NCBI GenBank assembly: GCA_026005075.1
Contig: BPKJ01000003.1
Location: 1 to 64,000, forward strand
Direction: 5' to 3'
Length of the DNA: 64,000 nucleotides
Origin: Lysobacteraceae bacterium
GTDB taxonomy: Bacteria; Pseudomonadota; Gammaproteobacteria; Xanthomonadales; Xanthomonadaceae
How positions within the stretch are numbered: position 1 is the first letter of the stretch; each line of letters opens with the position of its first letter. Shown piece by piece: positions 19,861 to 29,738 of the stretch. The notes beneath the pieces were generated by a model. The model made no database searches. It had not been told where the DNA came from and saw only the letters and a list, made by a program, of their open reading frames with translations. The position numbers were made by a program, and so were the translations under genes.

Positions 19861-20835
19861 ATGCCGGAAGCCCTGCCGCTGACCTGGATCCTGGCTGCCC
19901 CTGCCTCGGCGGCACTGACCTGGCTGGCGGTGCTCTACGGGCGGCGTCGGGGGCTGCTCGACCTGCCTGGCCGGCGTCGCTCGCACCGCGAGGTCACTCC
20001 GCGGGGAGGCGGCATCGGCCCGGTGCTGGTGGTGCTGCTGGCGCTGCCGATCGTGACCTCGGCGGCCGAGGCGCCGGCACTCGCGCTGGCGCTGGCGCTG
20101 GTGGCTGCGGTGGGCTGGATCGACGACCACCGCCCCCTGTCGGCGGGCCTGCGGCTCGCGGTCCACGTGCTGGCCGCGGTGGTGCTGGTGCCGGGGCTGC
20201 TCCCGGGTCTGGGCGGGATCGGGCTCGTCCTCGCGGGATTGGGACTGGTGGCAGCGGTGAATGTCAGCAACTTCATGGACGGGATCAACGGCTTGACGGC
20301 ATCGCAGGCGGCGCTGGTGAGCGCGGCCATCGCCGTGCTTTCCGGGCCGCAGCTGCCGGTGCCGGGCGGGCTGGCGGCGGTGGTCGCCCTGGCCTGCGCC
20401 GGTTTCCTGCCCTTCAACCTGCCGCGTGCGAGGGTGTTCCTCGGCGACGTCGGCAGCGGCGCGCTCGGGCTGCTGGCCGGAGCGCTCGGGCTGCTGGCCT
20501 GGCGCGAGGGCATGGCTTCGGCCGCGGCGCTCCTCCTCCTCCCCTCGGCCTTCGCGCTCGACGCCGGCCTGACCCTTCTGGCGCGCGCGCGCGCCGGGCG
20601 GCGCCTTGCCCAGCCGCATCGGGAACATCTCTACCAGTGGCTGGTCCGAGCCGGGGCCTCGCACACGTCGGTGACCGCGGCCTACGCCGGCTGGACCCTC
20701 CTGATGGCCGGTCTCTGCCTTGCCTTCCCGCGGGGAAGCATGGCGCTGACGGTCGCCGTGTACCTGGCGGGAGCGGGGATCTGGTGGCAGGCTCGGCGGG
20801 CCCTCTTGGCGCGGCGAAGGAGGCGGGGACGGTGA
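19861..20835 (+). CDS. Undecaprenyl-phosphate glycosyl-1-phosphate transferase (WecA/WbpL-like)
   Basis: RSHREVTPRGGGIGPV, VGWIDDHRPLSAGLRL, NVSNFMDGINGLTASQA, ARVFLGDVGSGALG. Confidence 0.92.
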   Translation: MPEALPLTWILAAPASAALTWLAVLYGRRRGLLDLPGRRRSHREVTPRGGGIGPVLVVLLALPIVTSAAEAPALALALALVAAVGWIDDHRPLSAGLRLAVHVLAAVVLVPGLLPGLGGIGLVLAGLGLVAAVNVSNFMDGINGLTASQAALVSAAIAVLSGPQLPVPGGLAAVVALACAGFLPFNLPRARVFLGDVGSGALGLLAGALGLLAWREGMASAAALLLLPSAFALDAGLTLLARARAGRRLAQPHREHLYQWLVRAGASHTSVTAAYAGWTLLMAGLCLAFPRGSMALTVAVYLAGAGIWWQARRALLARRRRRGR

Positions 20836-22691
20836 GACGGCTGGCACACTGGGTTGGGCGGATCCACCCGCGCGTGGCCGTGGTCGTGCATGACCTCGGC
20901 ATGGTGTGGCTGGGCTGGATCCTCGCCTCGCGGCTGCGCGAGCCGCGGCCGGTGCCGTGGTGGAGCGACGATCTCTGGGTGGTGCTGCTGGCCCAGGGGC
21001 TGGTCTTCTGGTGGACCGGCCTCTACCGCGGGTTGTGGCGCTTCGCCAGCCTTCCCGATCTGTGGAACATCGCGCGGGCTGCGGTGTTCGGCACGCTGGC
21101 CATCACCCTCGGACTGTTCCTGTTCTCGCGTCTGGAGGGGGTCTCCCGCGGCGTGCTTTTCCTCTACCCCATGATCCTCCTGTTCCTGCTCGGCACGCCG
21201 CGTCTGCTCTACCGCTACTGGAAGGACAGCCGCCAGGGCGCGGCCCTCGAGGGCGGGGTGCGCCGCGTGCTGATCCTGGGCGCCGGCCGGGCCGGTGAGA
21301 CGCTGCTCAGGGAGCTGCGGCGGGAGAACCGGCTGCGCCCGGTCGGCTTCCTCGACGACAACCGGGCGCTGCGCGGCTCGCGCATCCACGGCGTTCCGGT
21401 GCTGGGCACGATCGACCGCGTCGCCGAGCTGGCCCGCGAGGTCGCCGCGGAGATGCTGCTGATCGCCATCCCCGGCGCCACGAACCAGCAGATGCAGCGC
21501 ATCGTGGAGCTGTGCGAGGCCACCGGGCTGCCGTTCCGCACCGTGCCGCGGCTGCGCGACGTGGTCGAGGGGCGCAGCGCCTTCACCGACCTCAAGGAAG
21601 TGGCGATCGAGGATCTGCTCGGCCGGGATCCGGTCGAGCTCGACTGGTCGGCGATCCGCCTTGCCCTGGCCGGCAAGCGGGTGCTGGTCACCGGCGGGGG
21701 CGGGTCGATCGGCGCCGAGCTGTGCCGGCAGATCGCGAGGCTGGGCGTGGAGCGGCTCACCATCCTCGAGCTGTCCGAGTACAACCTCTACCGGATCGAG
21801 CAGGAGCTGCGCAGTGCGTTTCCGGACGTGCTGATCGATTGCCTGCTCGGCGATGTCGGCGACGCCGCCACCGTCGATCACGCGCTCGCGCTTGCACGCC
21901 CGCATCGGGTGTTCCATGCCGCCGCCTTCAAGCACGTGCCGCTGCTCCAGGGGCAGCTGCGCGAGGCCGTGCGCAACAACGTGCTGGCCACCCAGACCCT
22001 GGCCATGGGTTGCCTGCGCCACGGCGTCGAGAGCTTCGTGCTCGTGTCCTCGGACAAGGCGGTCAACCCCGCCAATGTCATGGGCGCCAGCAAGCGCTGG
22101 GCGGAGATCGTCTGTCAGGCGCTCTCCGCGGAGGGAAAGACCCGCTTCGTGACCGTGCGCTTCGGCAACGTGCTGGATTCGGCCGGCTCGGTGGTGCCGC
22201 TGTTCCGCGAGCAGATCCGGCGCGGCGGTCCGGTGACCGTCACCCATCCCGAGATCACGCGCTACTTCATGACCATCCCCGAGGCCTGCCAGCTGATCCT
22301 GCAGGCGATGACGCTGGGGGAGGGCGGCGAGCTGTTCGCGCTGGACATGGGCGAGCCGGTCCGGATTCGCTACCTCGCCGAGCAGATGATCCTGCTCGCC
22401 GGCAAGGTTCCGGAGCGGGACATCCCGATCGTGTACACCGGTCTGCGTCCGGGCGAGAAGCTGTTCGAGGAGATCTTCCACGCCCAGGAAAGCTACCAGC
22501 GCACGCGCCACCCGAAGATCTGGCTGGCGCAGGGACGTCCGGTCTCCCGCCCCGCCCTGGATGCGGCGCTGCACGAGGTGCGCCAGGCCTGCCTGCGCTT
22601 CGATGAGGCGGCGCTGGAACGCCTGCTGAGCGAGTGGGTGCCCGAGTACCGTCCGCAGGCCGGCGTGGTGCTGCTGCATCGCCGTGCCTGA
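20832..22691 (+). CDS. Polysaccharide biosynthesis nucleoside-diphosphate sugar 4,6-dehydratase/epimerase (WbpM/CapD-like)
   Basis: N-terminal TMs, CoA-binding-like domain, KRVLVTGGGGSIGAELCRQI, SSDKAVNPANVMGASKRWAE, FGNVLDSAGSVVPLFREQI. Confidence 0.95.
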   Translation: MRRLAHWVGRIHPRVAVVVHDLGMVWLGWILASRLREPRPVPWWSDDLWVVLLAQGLVFWWTGLYRGLWRFASLPDLWNIARAAVFGTLAITLGLFLFSRLEGVSRGVLFLYPMILLFLLGTPRLLYRYWKDSRQGAALEGGVRRVLILGAGRAGETLLRELRRENRLRPVGFLDDNRALRGSRIHGVPVLGTIDRVAELAREVAAEMLLIAIPGATNQQMQRIVELCEATGLPFRTVPRLRDVVEGRSAFTDLKEVAIEDLLGRDPVELDWSAIRLALAGKRVLVTGGGGSIGAELCRQIARLGVERLTILELSEYNLYRIEQELRSAFPDVLIDCLLGDVGDAATVDHALALARPHRVFHAAAFKHVPLLQGQLREAVRNNVLATQTLAMGCLRHGVESFVLVSSDKAVNPANVMGASKRWAEIVCQALSAEGKTRFVTVRFGNVLDSAGSVVPLFREQIRRGGPVTVTHPEITRYFMTIPEACQLILQAMTLGEGGELFALDMGEPVRIRYLAEQMILLAGKVPERDIPIVYTGLRPGEKLFEEIFHAQESYQRTRHPKIWLAQGRPVSRPALDAALHEVRQACLRFDEAALERLLSEWVPEYRPQAGVVLLHRRA

Positions 22692-22723
22692 GTCGCCCGA
22701 GTCCTTCCAGGAGTGCTGACACG

Positions 22724-23599
22724 ATGCTGAAGGTCCGCAAGGCCGTCTTTCCCGTCGCCGGTCTCGGCACGCGTTTCCTGCCGGCCACCAAGACCGTGCC
22801 CAAGGAAATGCTGCCGATCGTCGATCGTCCCTTGATCCAGTACGCCGTGGACGAGGCCATCGAGGCCGGTTGCGACACCCTGGTCTTCGTCACCAACCGC
22901 TACAAGCACGCCGTCGCCGACTACTTCGACAAGGCCTACGAGCTGGAGCAGAAGCTGGAGAAGGCCGGCAAGCAGGATCTCCTGGCGATGGTCCGCGAGG
23001 TCCTGCCGGCGCATGTGCGCGCGGTCTTCGTGACCCAGGCCGAGGCCCTGGGTCTCGGCCATGCCGTGCTGTGCGCCGAGCCGGTGGTGGGCAACGAGCC
23101 CTTTGCCGTCCTGCTCCCGGATGACCTGATCTGGACCCGCGGCCGCGGTGCGCTCGGGCAGATGGTGGATCTTGCCGCGTCCCGCAACGCCAGCGTGATC
23201 GCGGTGCAGGAGGTGCCCCGCGCGCAGACCGGCAGCTACGGCATCGTGGATACCGCAGGCGATGAGGGCAACCCCGCGCGCATCCACGGCATGGTCGAGA
23301 AGCCCGCGCCCGAGGACGCGCCCGGCACCCGTGCCGTGGTGGGGCGCTACGTGCTCTCGCCGCGGGTGTTCGAGCTCCTGCGCGACACCGCGCCGGGCCG
23401 GGGCGGGGAGATCCAGCTGACCGATGCTCTGGCCCGGCTGGCGACTTCCAGCAACGTGCTGGCCTACGCCTTCGAGGGGATGCGTTTCGATTGCGGAACC
23501 CGGATCGGGCTGGTCGAGGCGACGATCCGCTACGCCCTGGACCACCCTGAGCTGGCCGATCGGGCGCGCGACTTCATGCGTGCGGCGCTGGCCGAATGA
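22724..23599 (+). CDS. galU: UTP--glucose-1-phosphate uridylyltransferase
   Basis: VRKAVFPVAGLGTRFLPATKTVPKEMLPIVDRPLIQYAVDEAI. Confidence 0.98.
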   Translation: MLKVRKAVFPVAGLGTRFLPATKTVPKEMLPIVDRPLIQYAVDEAIEAGCDTLVFVTNRYKHAVADYFDKAYELEQKLEKAGKQDLLAMVREVLPAHVRAVFVTQAEALGLGHAVLCAEPVVGNEPFAVLLPDDLIWTRGRGALGQMVDLAASRNASVIAVQEVPRAQTGSYGIVDTAGDEGNPARIHGMVEKPAPEDAPGTRAVVGRYVLSPRVFELLRDTAPGRGGEIQLTDALARLATSSNVLAYAFEGMRFDCGTRIGLVEATIRYALDHPELADRARDFMRAALAE

Positions 23600-24477
23600 G
23601 TTTGGCGTGATCGGCCGCGGCCCGGGCCGCCGCCCGCTGGGAGTGCGGCCAGCACGCCGTCGAGCCGGCGCTCGGCGACGAAGCCGGCCCGCTGCAGGCG
23701 GCGGATCACCTCCCCGGGAAGGTCGCGGCGGTGGCTCAGGGCGTTGGGCTGGCCGGTGTAGTGGAACAGGCGTGCGCCCGGGCGCAGCACGCGGGCGAGC
23801 TGGTCGTAGAAGTCCTGCGCGTAGAGTTCGCCGGCGATGCCGAAGCGGGGCGGATCGTGCAGGGCCGCGTCCCAGGAGGCCGACGGCAGGCTCGCGATGT
23901 GGCGGGCGATGTCGGCCTCGGCGAGCACCAGCCGCCCGGCCGTGTCGGGGTCTTCCGGGTCGGGCGACCAGGGGTTGAGTCGACGCAGCCAGAGCACGTC
24001 GGGGTGCTTCTCGAAGCTGTCCACGCGCAGCGCGCCGCCGGCGAGGCACCACGCCGCGTAGTAGCCAAGCCCGCCGCAGCAGTCGAGGATGCGCTTGCCC
24101 GCGGGCTCGACCAGGGCGACCTTCCTGCGGGCATCCTCCCATGGCGAGATGCGCGCCGTGGGCAGCATCTTGATGCCGTCGATCTCGAAGGTGGGCGCGC
24201 CCCAGACCGTCGGTACCAGCTTGATCAGTGCCCCCGAGAAACGCTGCACCGGCGCGAAGCCCCGGCCGTCCCAGTGCAGCACGGTGCGCTCGCGGGGCAT
24301 GTCCGGCCAGGGGTAGTGCTGGCCCCGCCAGCGGAACCCGCTCTCGCACAGCGCGATGCGCTCCTCGCTGCGGCCGAGGTCGAGCGAACCCACCCACTCG
24401 GTCTGGCCACGCGCCCGCGCCGCCGCGACGGCGGCGAGAACCTCGCGGGTCAGCAGTGGCGTGGAGATGCGCGCCAT
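23530..24477 (-). CDS. COG2521-like SAM-dependent methyltransferase
   Basis: MARISTPLLTREVLAAVAAARARGQTEWVGSLDLGRS..; KRILDCCGGLGYYAAWCL; LNPWSP; ALHDPPRFGIAGELYAQDFYDQLARVLRPGARLFHYTG; start set at internal ATG (~24477) of a 347 aa ORF; C-terminus uncertain. Confidence 0.75.
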   Translation of the reverse strand: MARISTPLLTREVLAAVAAARARGQTEWVGSLDLGRSEERIALCESGFRWRGQHYPWPDMPRERTVLHWDGRGFAPVQRFSGALIKLVPTVWGAPTFEIDGIKMLPTARISPWEDARRKVALVEPAGKRILDCCGGLGYYAAWCLAGGALRVDSFEKHPDVLWLRRLNPWSPDPEDPDTAGRLVLAEADIARHIASLPSASWDAALHDPPRFGIAGELYAQDFYDQLARVLRPGARLFHYTGQPNALSHRRDLPGEVIRRLQRAGFVAERRLDGVLAALPAGGGPGRGRSRQTHSASAARMKSRARSASSGWSRA

Positions 24478-24670
24478 GGAAGCCTGGAAAGCAGGGCCAT
24501 GCAGGGTAGCAGCCGCGCCCTGCCTGCGAACACCCGCACAGGGCCGCCGCCGCGCCCGGCCGGCACCTGCCACACCGGCGTCAAGGTCGCGTCACCGGCC
24601 CGTCCGCTACGCCGCCCATCCTGTTGCCTCGAGGCGTCACCGCCGCGCGGTGGCGAGACGGAGGGGCACG

Positions 24671-24940
24671 ATGCAGATCGAGGACTACATCCAGCGGCAT
24701 GGCAACCTGCTCCGCATCGGCCGCCGCCGGCTCTGGCTGTGCCGGGTCGAGATCCTCGACGGCGGCCGGGCGCTGCTCCACCTTGCCGAGGGCGGGCGCA
24801 GCCGGCGCGCCTGGTTGCTCGGCAGCCGCCCGTTCGAGGCATGGGCGCTGGAGCGCAGCCGTGGACGCCTTGGCCCGGCCTTCCGGGTCGCGGGGACACG
24901 GCTGGAGCCGGTCGCCGTGGCCGGGTGGTCGCGCGCATGA
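24671..24940 (+). CDS. Small hypothetical protein
   Basis: MQIEDYIQRHGNLLRIGRRRLWLCRVEILDGGRALLHLAEGG; 89 aa ORF in open intergenic space, gene-like composition but no recognised family. Confidence 0.5.
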   Translation: MQIEDYIQRHGNLLRIGRRRLWLCRVEILDGGRALLHLAEGGRSRRAWLLGSRPFEAWALERSRGRLGPAFRVAGTRLEPVAVAGWSRA

Positions 24941-25003
24941 GACCGGCGTGGGCGGCCTTGCGCGCCGCGTGGCATGATGGGGGCCCCTTCACGGAGCCCG
25001 GTC

Positions 25004-25453
25004 ATGCCCCTGTTGCGCATGCTCCTGCTGTGGATCGCGTTTCCGGTACTGGCGCAGCAACCGGCGCCGCCCGATCCTGAACTCGCCGCGCGGCTCGGCG
25101 CGGACCGCTTCGGGATGCGTTCCTACGTGCTGGTCATCCTGCGCAGCGGACCTTCTCCGGTGCCCGAGGGCGAGGCGCGCCGGGCGATGTTCGCCGGGCA
25201 CTTCGCCAACATGGAGCGGCTGGCCCGCGAGGGCAGGCTGGTGGTGGCCGGGCCGTTCGGATCCAACCCCGACGGCTGGCGCGGTCTGTTCATCCTCGCC
25301 ACCGACGACCTCGATCAGGCCCGCGCATGGACCGAGACCGACCCGGTGATCGTGCACGGCGAGATGGTGGCCGAGTACCGCCCCTGGTACGGCAGCGCGG
25401 CGCTGATGGAGGTCGGGCGGATCCATCGCGAGATCGCGGCCGAGTCCCCCTAG
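25004..25453 (+). CDS. YciI family protein, exported
   Basis: Signal peptide MPLLRMLLLWIAFPVLAQQ; YVLVILRSGP..MFAGHFANMERLAREGRLVVAGPFG..RGLFILATDDLDQARAWTETDPVI. Confidence 0.88.
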   Translation: MPLLRMLLLWIAFPVLAQQPAPPDPELAARLGADRFGMRSYVLVILRSGPSPVPEGEARRAMFAGHFANMERLAREGRLVVAGPFGSNPDGWRGLFILATDDLDQARAWTETDPVIVHGEMVAEYRPWYGSAALMEVGRIHREIAAESP

Positions 25454-25463
25454 CGCGGCCGGT

Positions 25464-25889
25464 TCAGCCGCTGGATGCGGAAAGGTGCCGCGCCTGGCGT
25501 GGCGGCAGGGCGTGGCGCGCTCGCGGTCGCGGATGCGGCAGTTCCAGTCCCTCGGGGTCGAAGGGCAGGCGTGCGCGGCCGCCGGCCCTGTCGATCTCGT
25601 GGCTGACCTCCGGCCCGCCGAGCACGATCACCAGATCCGGTCTGAGCACCCTGAGCTGGGCCACCAGCCGGCGGGTCTCCTCGACGTTCCAGATGTAGAC
25701 GCCGAATCCGGCCACGACCGGCTGCTCGGCGAGGATGGCCTCGGCCATGTCCTCGGTGCGCTGCCCGATGACGAACTCGCGCAGCACGGCGCGCGCCTCG
25801 AATTCGCCGAGGTTGGCCATGAGGTAGCGCAGGCCCAGCGAGGCGTGGGCGTGGCGCGCGTTGAGGGTGGCAAGGACGATCTCCGGCAT
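25464..25889 (-). pseudogene. Truncated B12-binding domain protein (N-terminus of a B12-binding radical SAM/DUF4080-type protein)
   Basis: [68 protein letters not shown] then abrupt loss of homology-like sequence; no radical SAM CxxxCxxC downstream. Confidence 0.65.
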
Positions 25890-25978
25890 CCGCGCATTAT
25901 CGCCCGCCCGGTCCGGGTTCACGCTTGATTTGCGAAGATGGGCGCCCATTTCCGGACCCCGTACCCAGGAAGCGCGCC

Positions 25979-27424
25979 ATGAACCCGAGCCCACTGGACC
26001 TTGCCGTGCAGCGCCTGCTGGCCCCTTACGAGCTCAGCCCGGAGGCGCTCGGGCCGGTGCTGGGGCGGCTCATGGCGCCGGGCGTCGACGAGGCGGATCT
26101 CTACTTCCAGCACTCGCGCAGCGAGAGCTGGGCGATGGAGGATGGCATCGTCAAGTCGGGCGTGCACGCGATCGAGCAGGGCGTCGGTGCGCGTGCCATC
26201 AGCGGCGAGAAGACCGGGTTTGCCTACAGCGACGAGATCCGCCTGCCGGCCCTGCTGGAGGCCGCTTCGGCGGCGCGGGCCATCGCCCGCAGCGGCGGGG
26301 ACGGGCAGGTGCCGGCGGTGCGGCGGGGCGGCGGGCAGGCGCTGTACCCGCCGATCGACCCGGTCGAGACCCTGGGCAGCGAGGACAAGGTTCGCCTCCT
26401 GCGCCAGATCGATGCCTACATCCGTGACCGCGAGCCGCGCGTGCGGCAGGTGATGCTGAGCCTTGCCGCCAGCCTCGACACCGTCCTCGTGATGCGCTCG
26501 GACGGGCTGGTGGCCGCCGACGTGCGGCCGCTGGTGCGCTTCAACGTGAGCGTGATCGTCGAGCAGGACGGGCGGCGCGAACAAGGCTATGCCGGCGGCG
26601 GCGGGCGCTTCGGCCTCGACGAGCTGGTCGCGGCAGGCAGGCTCGAGGGCCTTGCCGACGAGGCCCTGCGGCTGGCGAGGGTGAACCTCGCCGCGATCGA
26701 CGCGCCGGCCGGCACCATGCCGGTGGTGCTCGGCCCGGGCTGGCCCGGGGTGCTGCTGCACGAAGCCGTGGGCCACGGACTCGAGGGCGACTTCAACCGC
26801 AAGGGCACCTCGACCTACGCCGGCCGCATTGGCGAGCAGGTGGCCTCCGAGCGATGCACGATCGTCGACGACGGCACCCTGCCGGGCCGGCGCGGCTCGC
26901 TGGCCGTGGACGACGAGGGCACGCCCACCGCGTGCACGGTGCTGATCGAGAAGGGGCGTCTGGTCGGCTACATGCAGGATCGCCTCAACGCCCGCCTGAT
27001 GGGCATGAGGCCAACCGGCAACGGCCGCCGCGAGAGCTTTGCCCACCTGCCCATGCCGCGGATGACCAACACCTACATGCTCGCCGGCGAGAGCGACCCG
27101 GAGGAGATCATCCGCAGCGTCAAGCGTGGCCTGTATGCGCCCAACTTCGGCGGCGGCCAGGTCGACATCACCTCCGGCAAGTTCGTGTTCTCGGCCTCCG
27201 AGGCCTACCTCATCGAGGACGGCCGCATCACCGCCCCGGTCAAGGGTGCCACCCTGATCGGCAACGGTCCGGAGGTGATGCGCCAGGTCTCGATGGTCGG
27301 CAACGACCTGCGGCTCGACGCCGGGGTCGGCATCTGCGGCAAGGACGGACAGAGCGTGCCGGTCGGCGTCGGCCAGCCGACCCTCCGGATCGATGCCCTC
27401 ACCGTCGGCGGTACGCGGACGTGA
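25979..27424 (+). CDS. tldD: Metalloprotease TldD
   Basis: [72 protein letters not shown]. Confidence 0.97.
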   Translation: MNPSPLDLAVQRLLAPYELSPEALGPVLGRLMAPGVDEADLYFQHSRSESWAMEDGIVKSGVHAIEQGVGARAISGEKTGFAYSDEIRLPALLEAASAARAIARSGGDGQVPAVRRGGGQALYPPIDPVETLGSEDKVRLLRQIDAYIRDREPRVRQVMLSLAASLDTVLVMRSDGLVAADVRPLVRFNVSVIVEQDGRREQGYAGGGGRFGLDELVAAGRLEGLADEALRLARVNLAAIDAPAGTMPVVLGPGWPGVLLHEAVGHGLEGDFNRKGTSTYAGRIGEQVASERCTIVDDGTLPGRRGSLAVDDEGTPTACTVLIEKGRLVGYMQDRLNARLMGMRPTGNGRRESFAHLPMPRMTNTYMLAGESDPEEIIRSVKRGLYAPNFGGGQVDITSGKFVFSASEAYLIEDGRITAPVKGATLIGNGPEVMRQVSMVGNDLRLDAGVGICGKDGQSVPVGVGQPTLRIDALTVGGTRT

Positions 27425-27447
27425 GGACGGGGAAGGGTTCCTGCCGC

Positions 27448-28011
27448 TCAGGCCGGCGGCGTCCCGGCGGTGGTTGCGTCCTGCTCCTGGGGGGACTCGG
27501 CCAGCGCCTGCCGCAGCAGCTGGAACAGCTCGCGAAAGGCGCGCGGCGGACGGTTCTCCAGGCGCTCCTCCTGCGCCCGGCGCACCAGCTGGCGCACACG
27601 GTGGCGGTCGATCCCCGGATGCGCGGCCGCAAGCGCGCCAAGGGCGGCATCGCCCTCGTCCAGCAGGCGCTCGCGCCACTGCTCGATGCGGTGCAGCCGC
27701 GCCGCTTCCTGCCGCGCCTGCTGCCGGTCCTGTCCGAGCTCGGCGCGGACCGCCTGCAGCCAGTCCTCGTCTTCCCGCCGCATGAGCTTGGCGAGGTAGT
27801 GCAGCTGCCGCTTGTGGGCGATGTGCGAGCGGATCCTGCGGGTTTCCTCCACCGCGGCGCGGATCGCATCCGTCATCGGCAGCCGCTCGAGCCGGGCCTG
27901 CGGCAGCGCCACGATCTCCGCCGCGAGTTCCAGCACGGCCTCGGCGTCCCGCTTCCGCTGACTGCGGCTGGGGCCGAGAAAGGCACCGGTTTCAGGATCA
28001 CGTCCGCGCAT
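27448..28011 (-). CDS. darP: Ribosome-associated protein YjgA/DarP (DUF615)
   Basis: GPSRSQRKRDAEAVLELAAEIVALPQARLERLPM..IRSHIAHKRQLHYLAKLMRRED. Confidence 0.92.
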   Translation of the reverse strand: MRGRDPETGAFLGPSRSQRKRDAEAVLELAAEIVALPQARLERLPMTDAIRAAVEETRRIRSHIAHKRQLHYLAKLMRREDEDWLQAVRAELGQDRQQARQEAARLHRIEQWRERLLDEGDAALGALAAAHPGIDRHRVRQLVRRAQEERLENRPPRAFRELFQLLRQALAESPQEQDATTAGTPPA

Positions 28012-28031
28012 GGCGCGGCAAGGATACGCGC

Positions 28032-29411
28032 ATGACCCAAGCCACCGCAAAGCGAAACGCCCCTCAAGATCCCGACCTCGACGACGTGGACGCCCGCCTG
28101 GATCGGCTCGCCGCGCTGGCCGGGGATGTCCTCGCGCGCTGCCGCGCGCGTGGCGCGAGTCAGGCCGAAGTGGCCCTCAACGAGGACACCGGCCTGACCG
28201 CGAGCGTGCGCATGGGCGAGGTCGAGACCATCGAGTTCCACCGCGACCGCGGGCTCGCCGTCACCGTCTACTTCGGTCAGCGCAAGGGCAGCGCCTCCAC
28301 CGCCGACCTCGACCCGGGCTCGATCGAGCTCACCGTCGAACAGGCCTGCGCCATCGCCAGGTTCACCGAGGAGGATCCCTGTGCCGGACTGGCCGACCCG
28401 GAACGCATGGCAAGGGTGTTCCCCGACCTCGACCTCTGGCACCCGCGGCCGCTGGACGCCACCGAGGCGGCCGAGCTCGCGCTGCGTGCGGAGGCGGCGG
28501 GGCGCGCGGTCGATGCGCGCATCGGCAATTCCGACGGCGCGAGCGCCACGTTCGGCTCCGGCATCTCGGTCTATGCCAACAGCCACGGCTTCATCGGCCG
28601 TGAGCGCGGTACGTCCTACGGCCTGAGCTGCTCGCTCATCGCGGGCAAGGGCGAGGGCATGCAGCGCGACCACTGGTACGACCATGCCTGCTGTTTCGAG
28701 GACCTCGCCCCTCCGGAATCGATCGGCCGCCGCGCCGCCGAGCGCGCGCTGGCGCGGCTGCGGCCGCGACGGGTCCGCACCGGCCAGTACCCGGTGCTGT
28801 TCTCGGCCGAGGTCGCCCGCACCCTGTTCGGACACCTGCTGCGCGCCGTCTCCGGCACCGCCCAGTACCGCCAGGCCAGCTTCCTGCTCGGGCACATGGG
28901 CAAGCCGGTGCTGCCCCGTGGCATCGACCTGATCGAACGCCCCCATCTTCGCCGCGGCCACCGCTCGGCGGCCTTCGACAACGAGGGTGTGGCCACGTTC
29001 GACCAACCGCTGGTCGTCGACGGCGTGCTGCAGCGCTATGTGCTGGGCAGCTACGCGGCGCGCAAGCTGGGACTGATCACGACCGCCAATGCCGGCGGCA
29101 TCCACAACCTCGAGGTCAGCACCGGCCGCGAGGACCGCGATGCCCTGCTGCGTGCGATGGGCAGGGGGCTGCTGGTGACCGAGCTGATGGGCGACGGCAC
29201 GAACCTGATCACCGGCGACTACTCGCACGGCGCGGCAGGGTTCTGGGTCGAGGACGGGCAGATCGCCTATCCCGTGGACGAGGTCACCATCGCCGGCAAC
29301 CTGCGCGAGATGCTGCTCGGCATCGAGGCCATCGGCAGCGACATCGACCGCCGCTTCGCGGTGGCCACCGGCTCGATCCTGGTCGGGAGCATGACCGTGG
29401 CCGGCCACTGA
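28032..29411 (+). CDS. pmbA: Metalloprotease PmbA/TldE
   Basis: TldD/PmbA family; GTSYGLSCSLIAGKGEGMQRDHWYD; HGAAGFWVEDGQIAYPVDEVTIAGNLREMLLGIEAIGSD. Confidence 0.97.
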   Translation: MTQATAKRNAPQDPDLDDVDARLDRLAALAGDVLARCRARGASQAEVALNEDTGLTASVRMGEVETIEFHRDRGLAVTVYFGQRKGSASTADLDPGSIELTVEQACAIARFTEEDPCAGLADPERMARVFPDLDLWHPRPLDATEAAELALRAEAAGRAVDARIGNSDGASATFGSGISVYANSHGFIGRERGTSYGLSCSLIAGKGEGMQRDHWYDHACCFEDLAPPESIGRRAAERALARLRPRRVRTGQYPVLFSAEVARTLFGHLLRAVSGTAQYRQASFLLGHMGKPVLPRGIDLIERPHLRRGHRSAAFDNEGVATFDQPLVVDGVLQRYVLGSYAARKLGLITTANAGGIHNLEVSTGREDRDALLRAMGRGLLVTELMGDGTNLITGDYSHGAAGFWVEDGQIAYPVDEVTIAGNLREMLLGIEAIGSDIDRRFAVATGSILVGSMTVAGH

Positions 29412-29531
29412 GGCCGGTCGCCGCGCGCAGCGCTTGCCTGATCGGGCCGGCCTGCGTATGATCCCGCGCCTTCGCCCCGCATCCGGACCACCGGCGGGCG
29501 AAGCCCGGGCGCACCGCGCCCAGGCCCTCGC

Positions 29532-29622
29532 GGAGAGGTGGCAGAGTGGTCGAATGCGCCGGACTCGAAATCCGGTATACGGGTCTCCCGTATCGAGGGT
29601 TCGAATCCCTCCCTCTCCGCCA
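29532..29622 (+). tRNA. tRNA-Ser (CGA)
   Basis: GGAGAGG acceptor pairs CCTCTCC; anticodon stem CCGGA-CTCGAAA-TCCGG; long variable arm; GGTTCGAATCC T-arm; encoded CCA. Confidence 0.97.
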
Positions 29623-29738
29623 CTGACCGGGCCCCTTGGTCGCGCGCCGTGGGCAGGGCCGGCCGCCCACGCCGGCGGCCCTTCAGGACCTCGCGGAAGG
29701 CGCGTTGCGCATCGCGCGTCGCGTGCGGTCGGCCTGCT

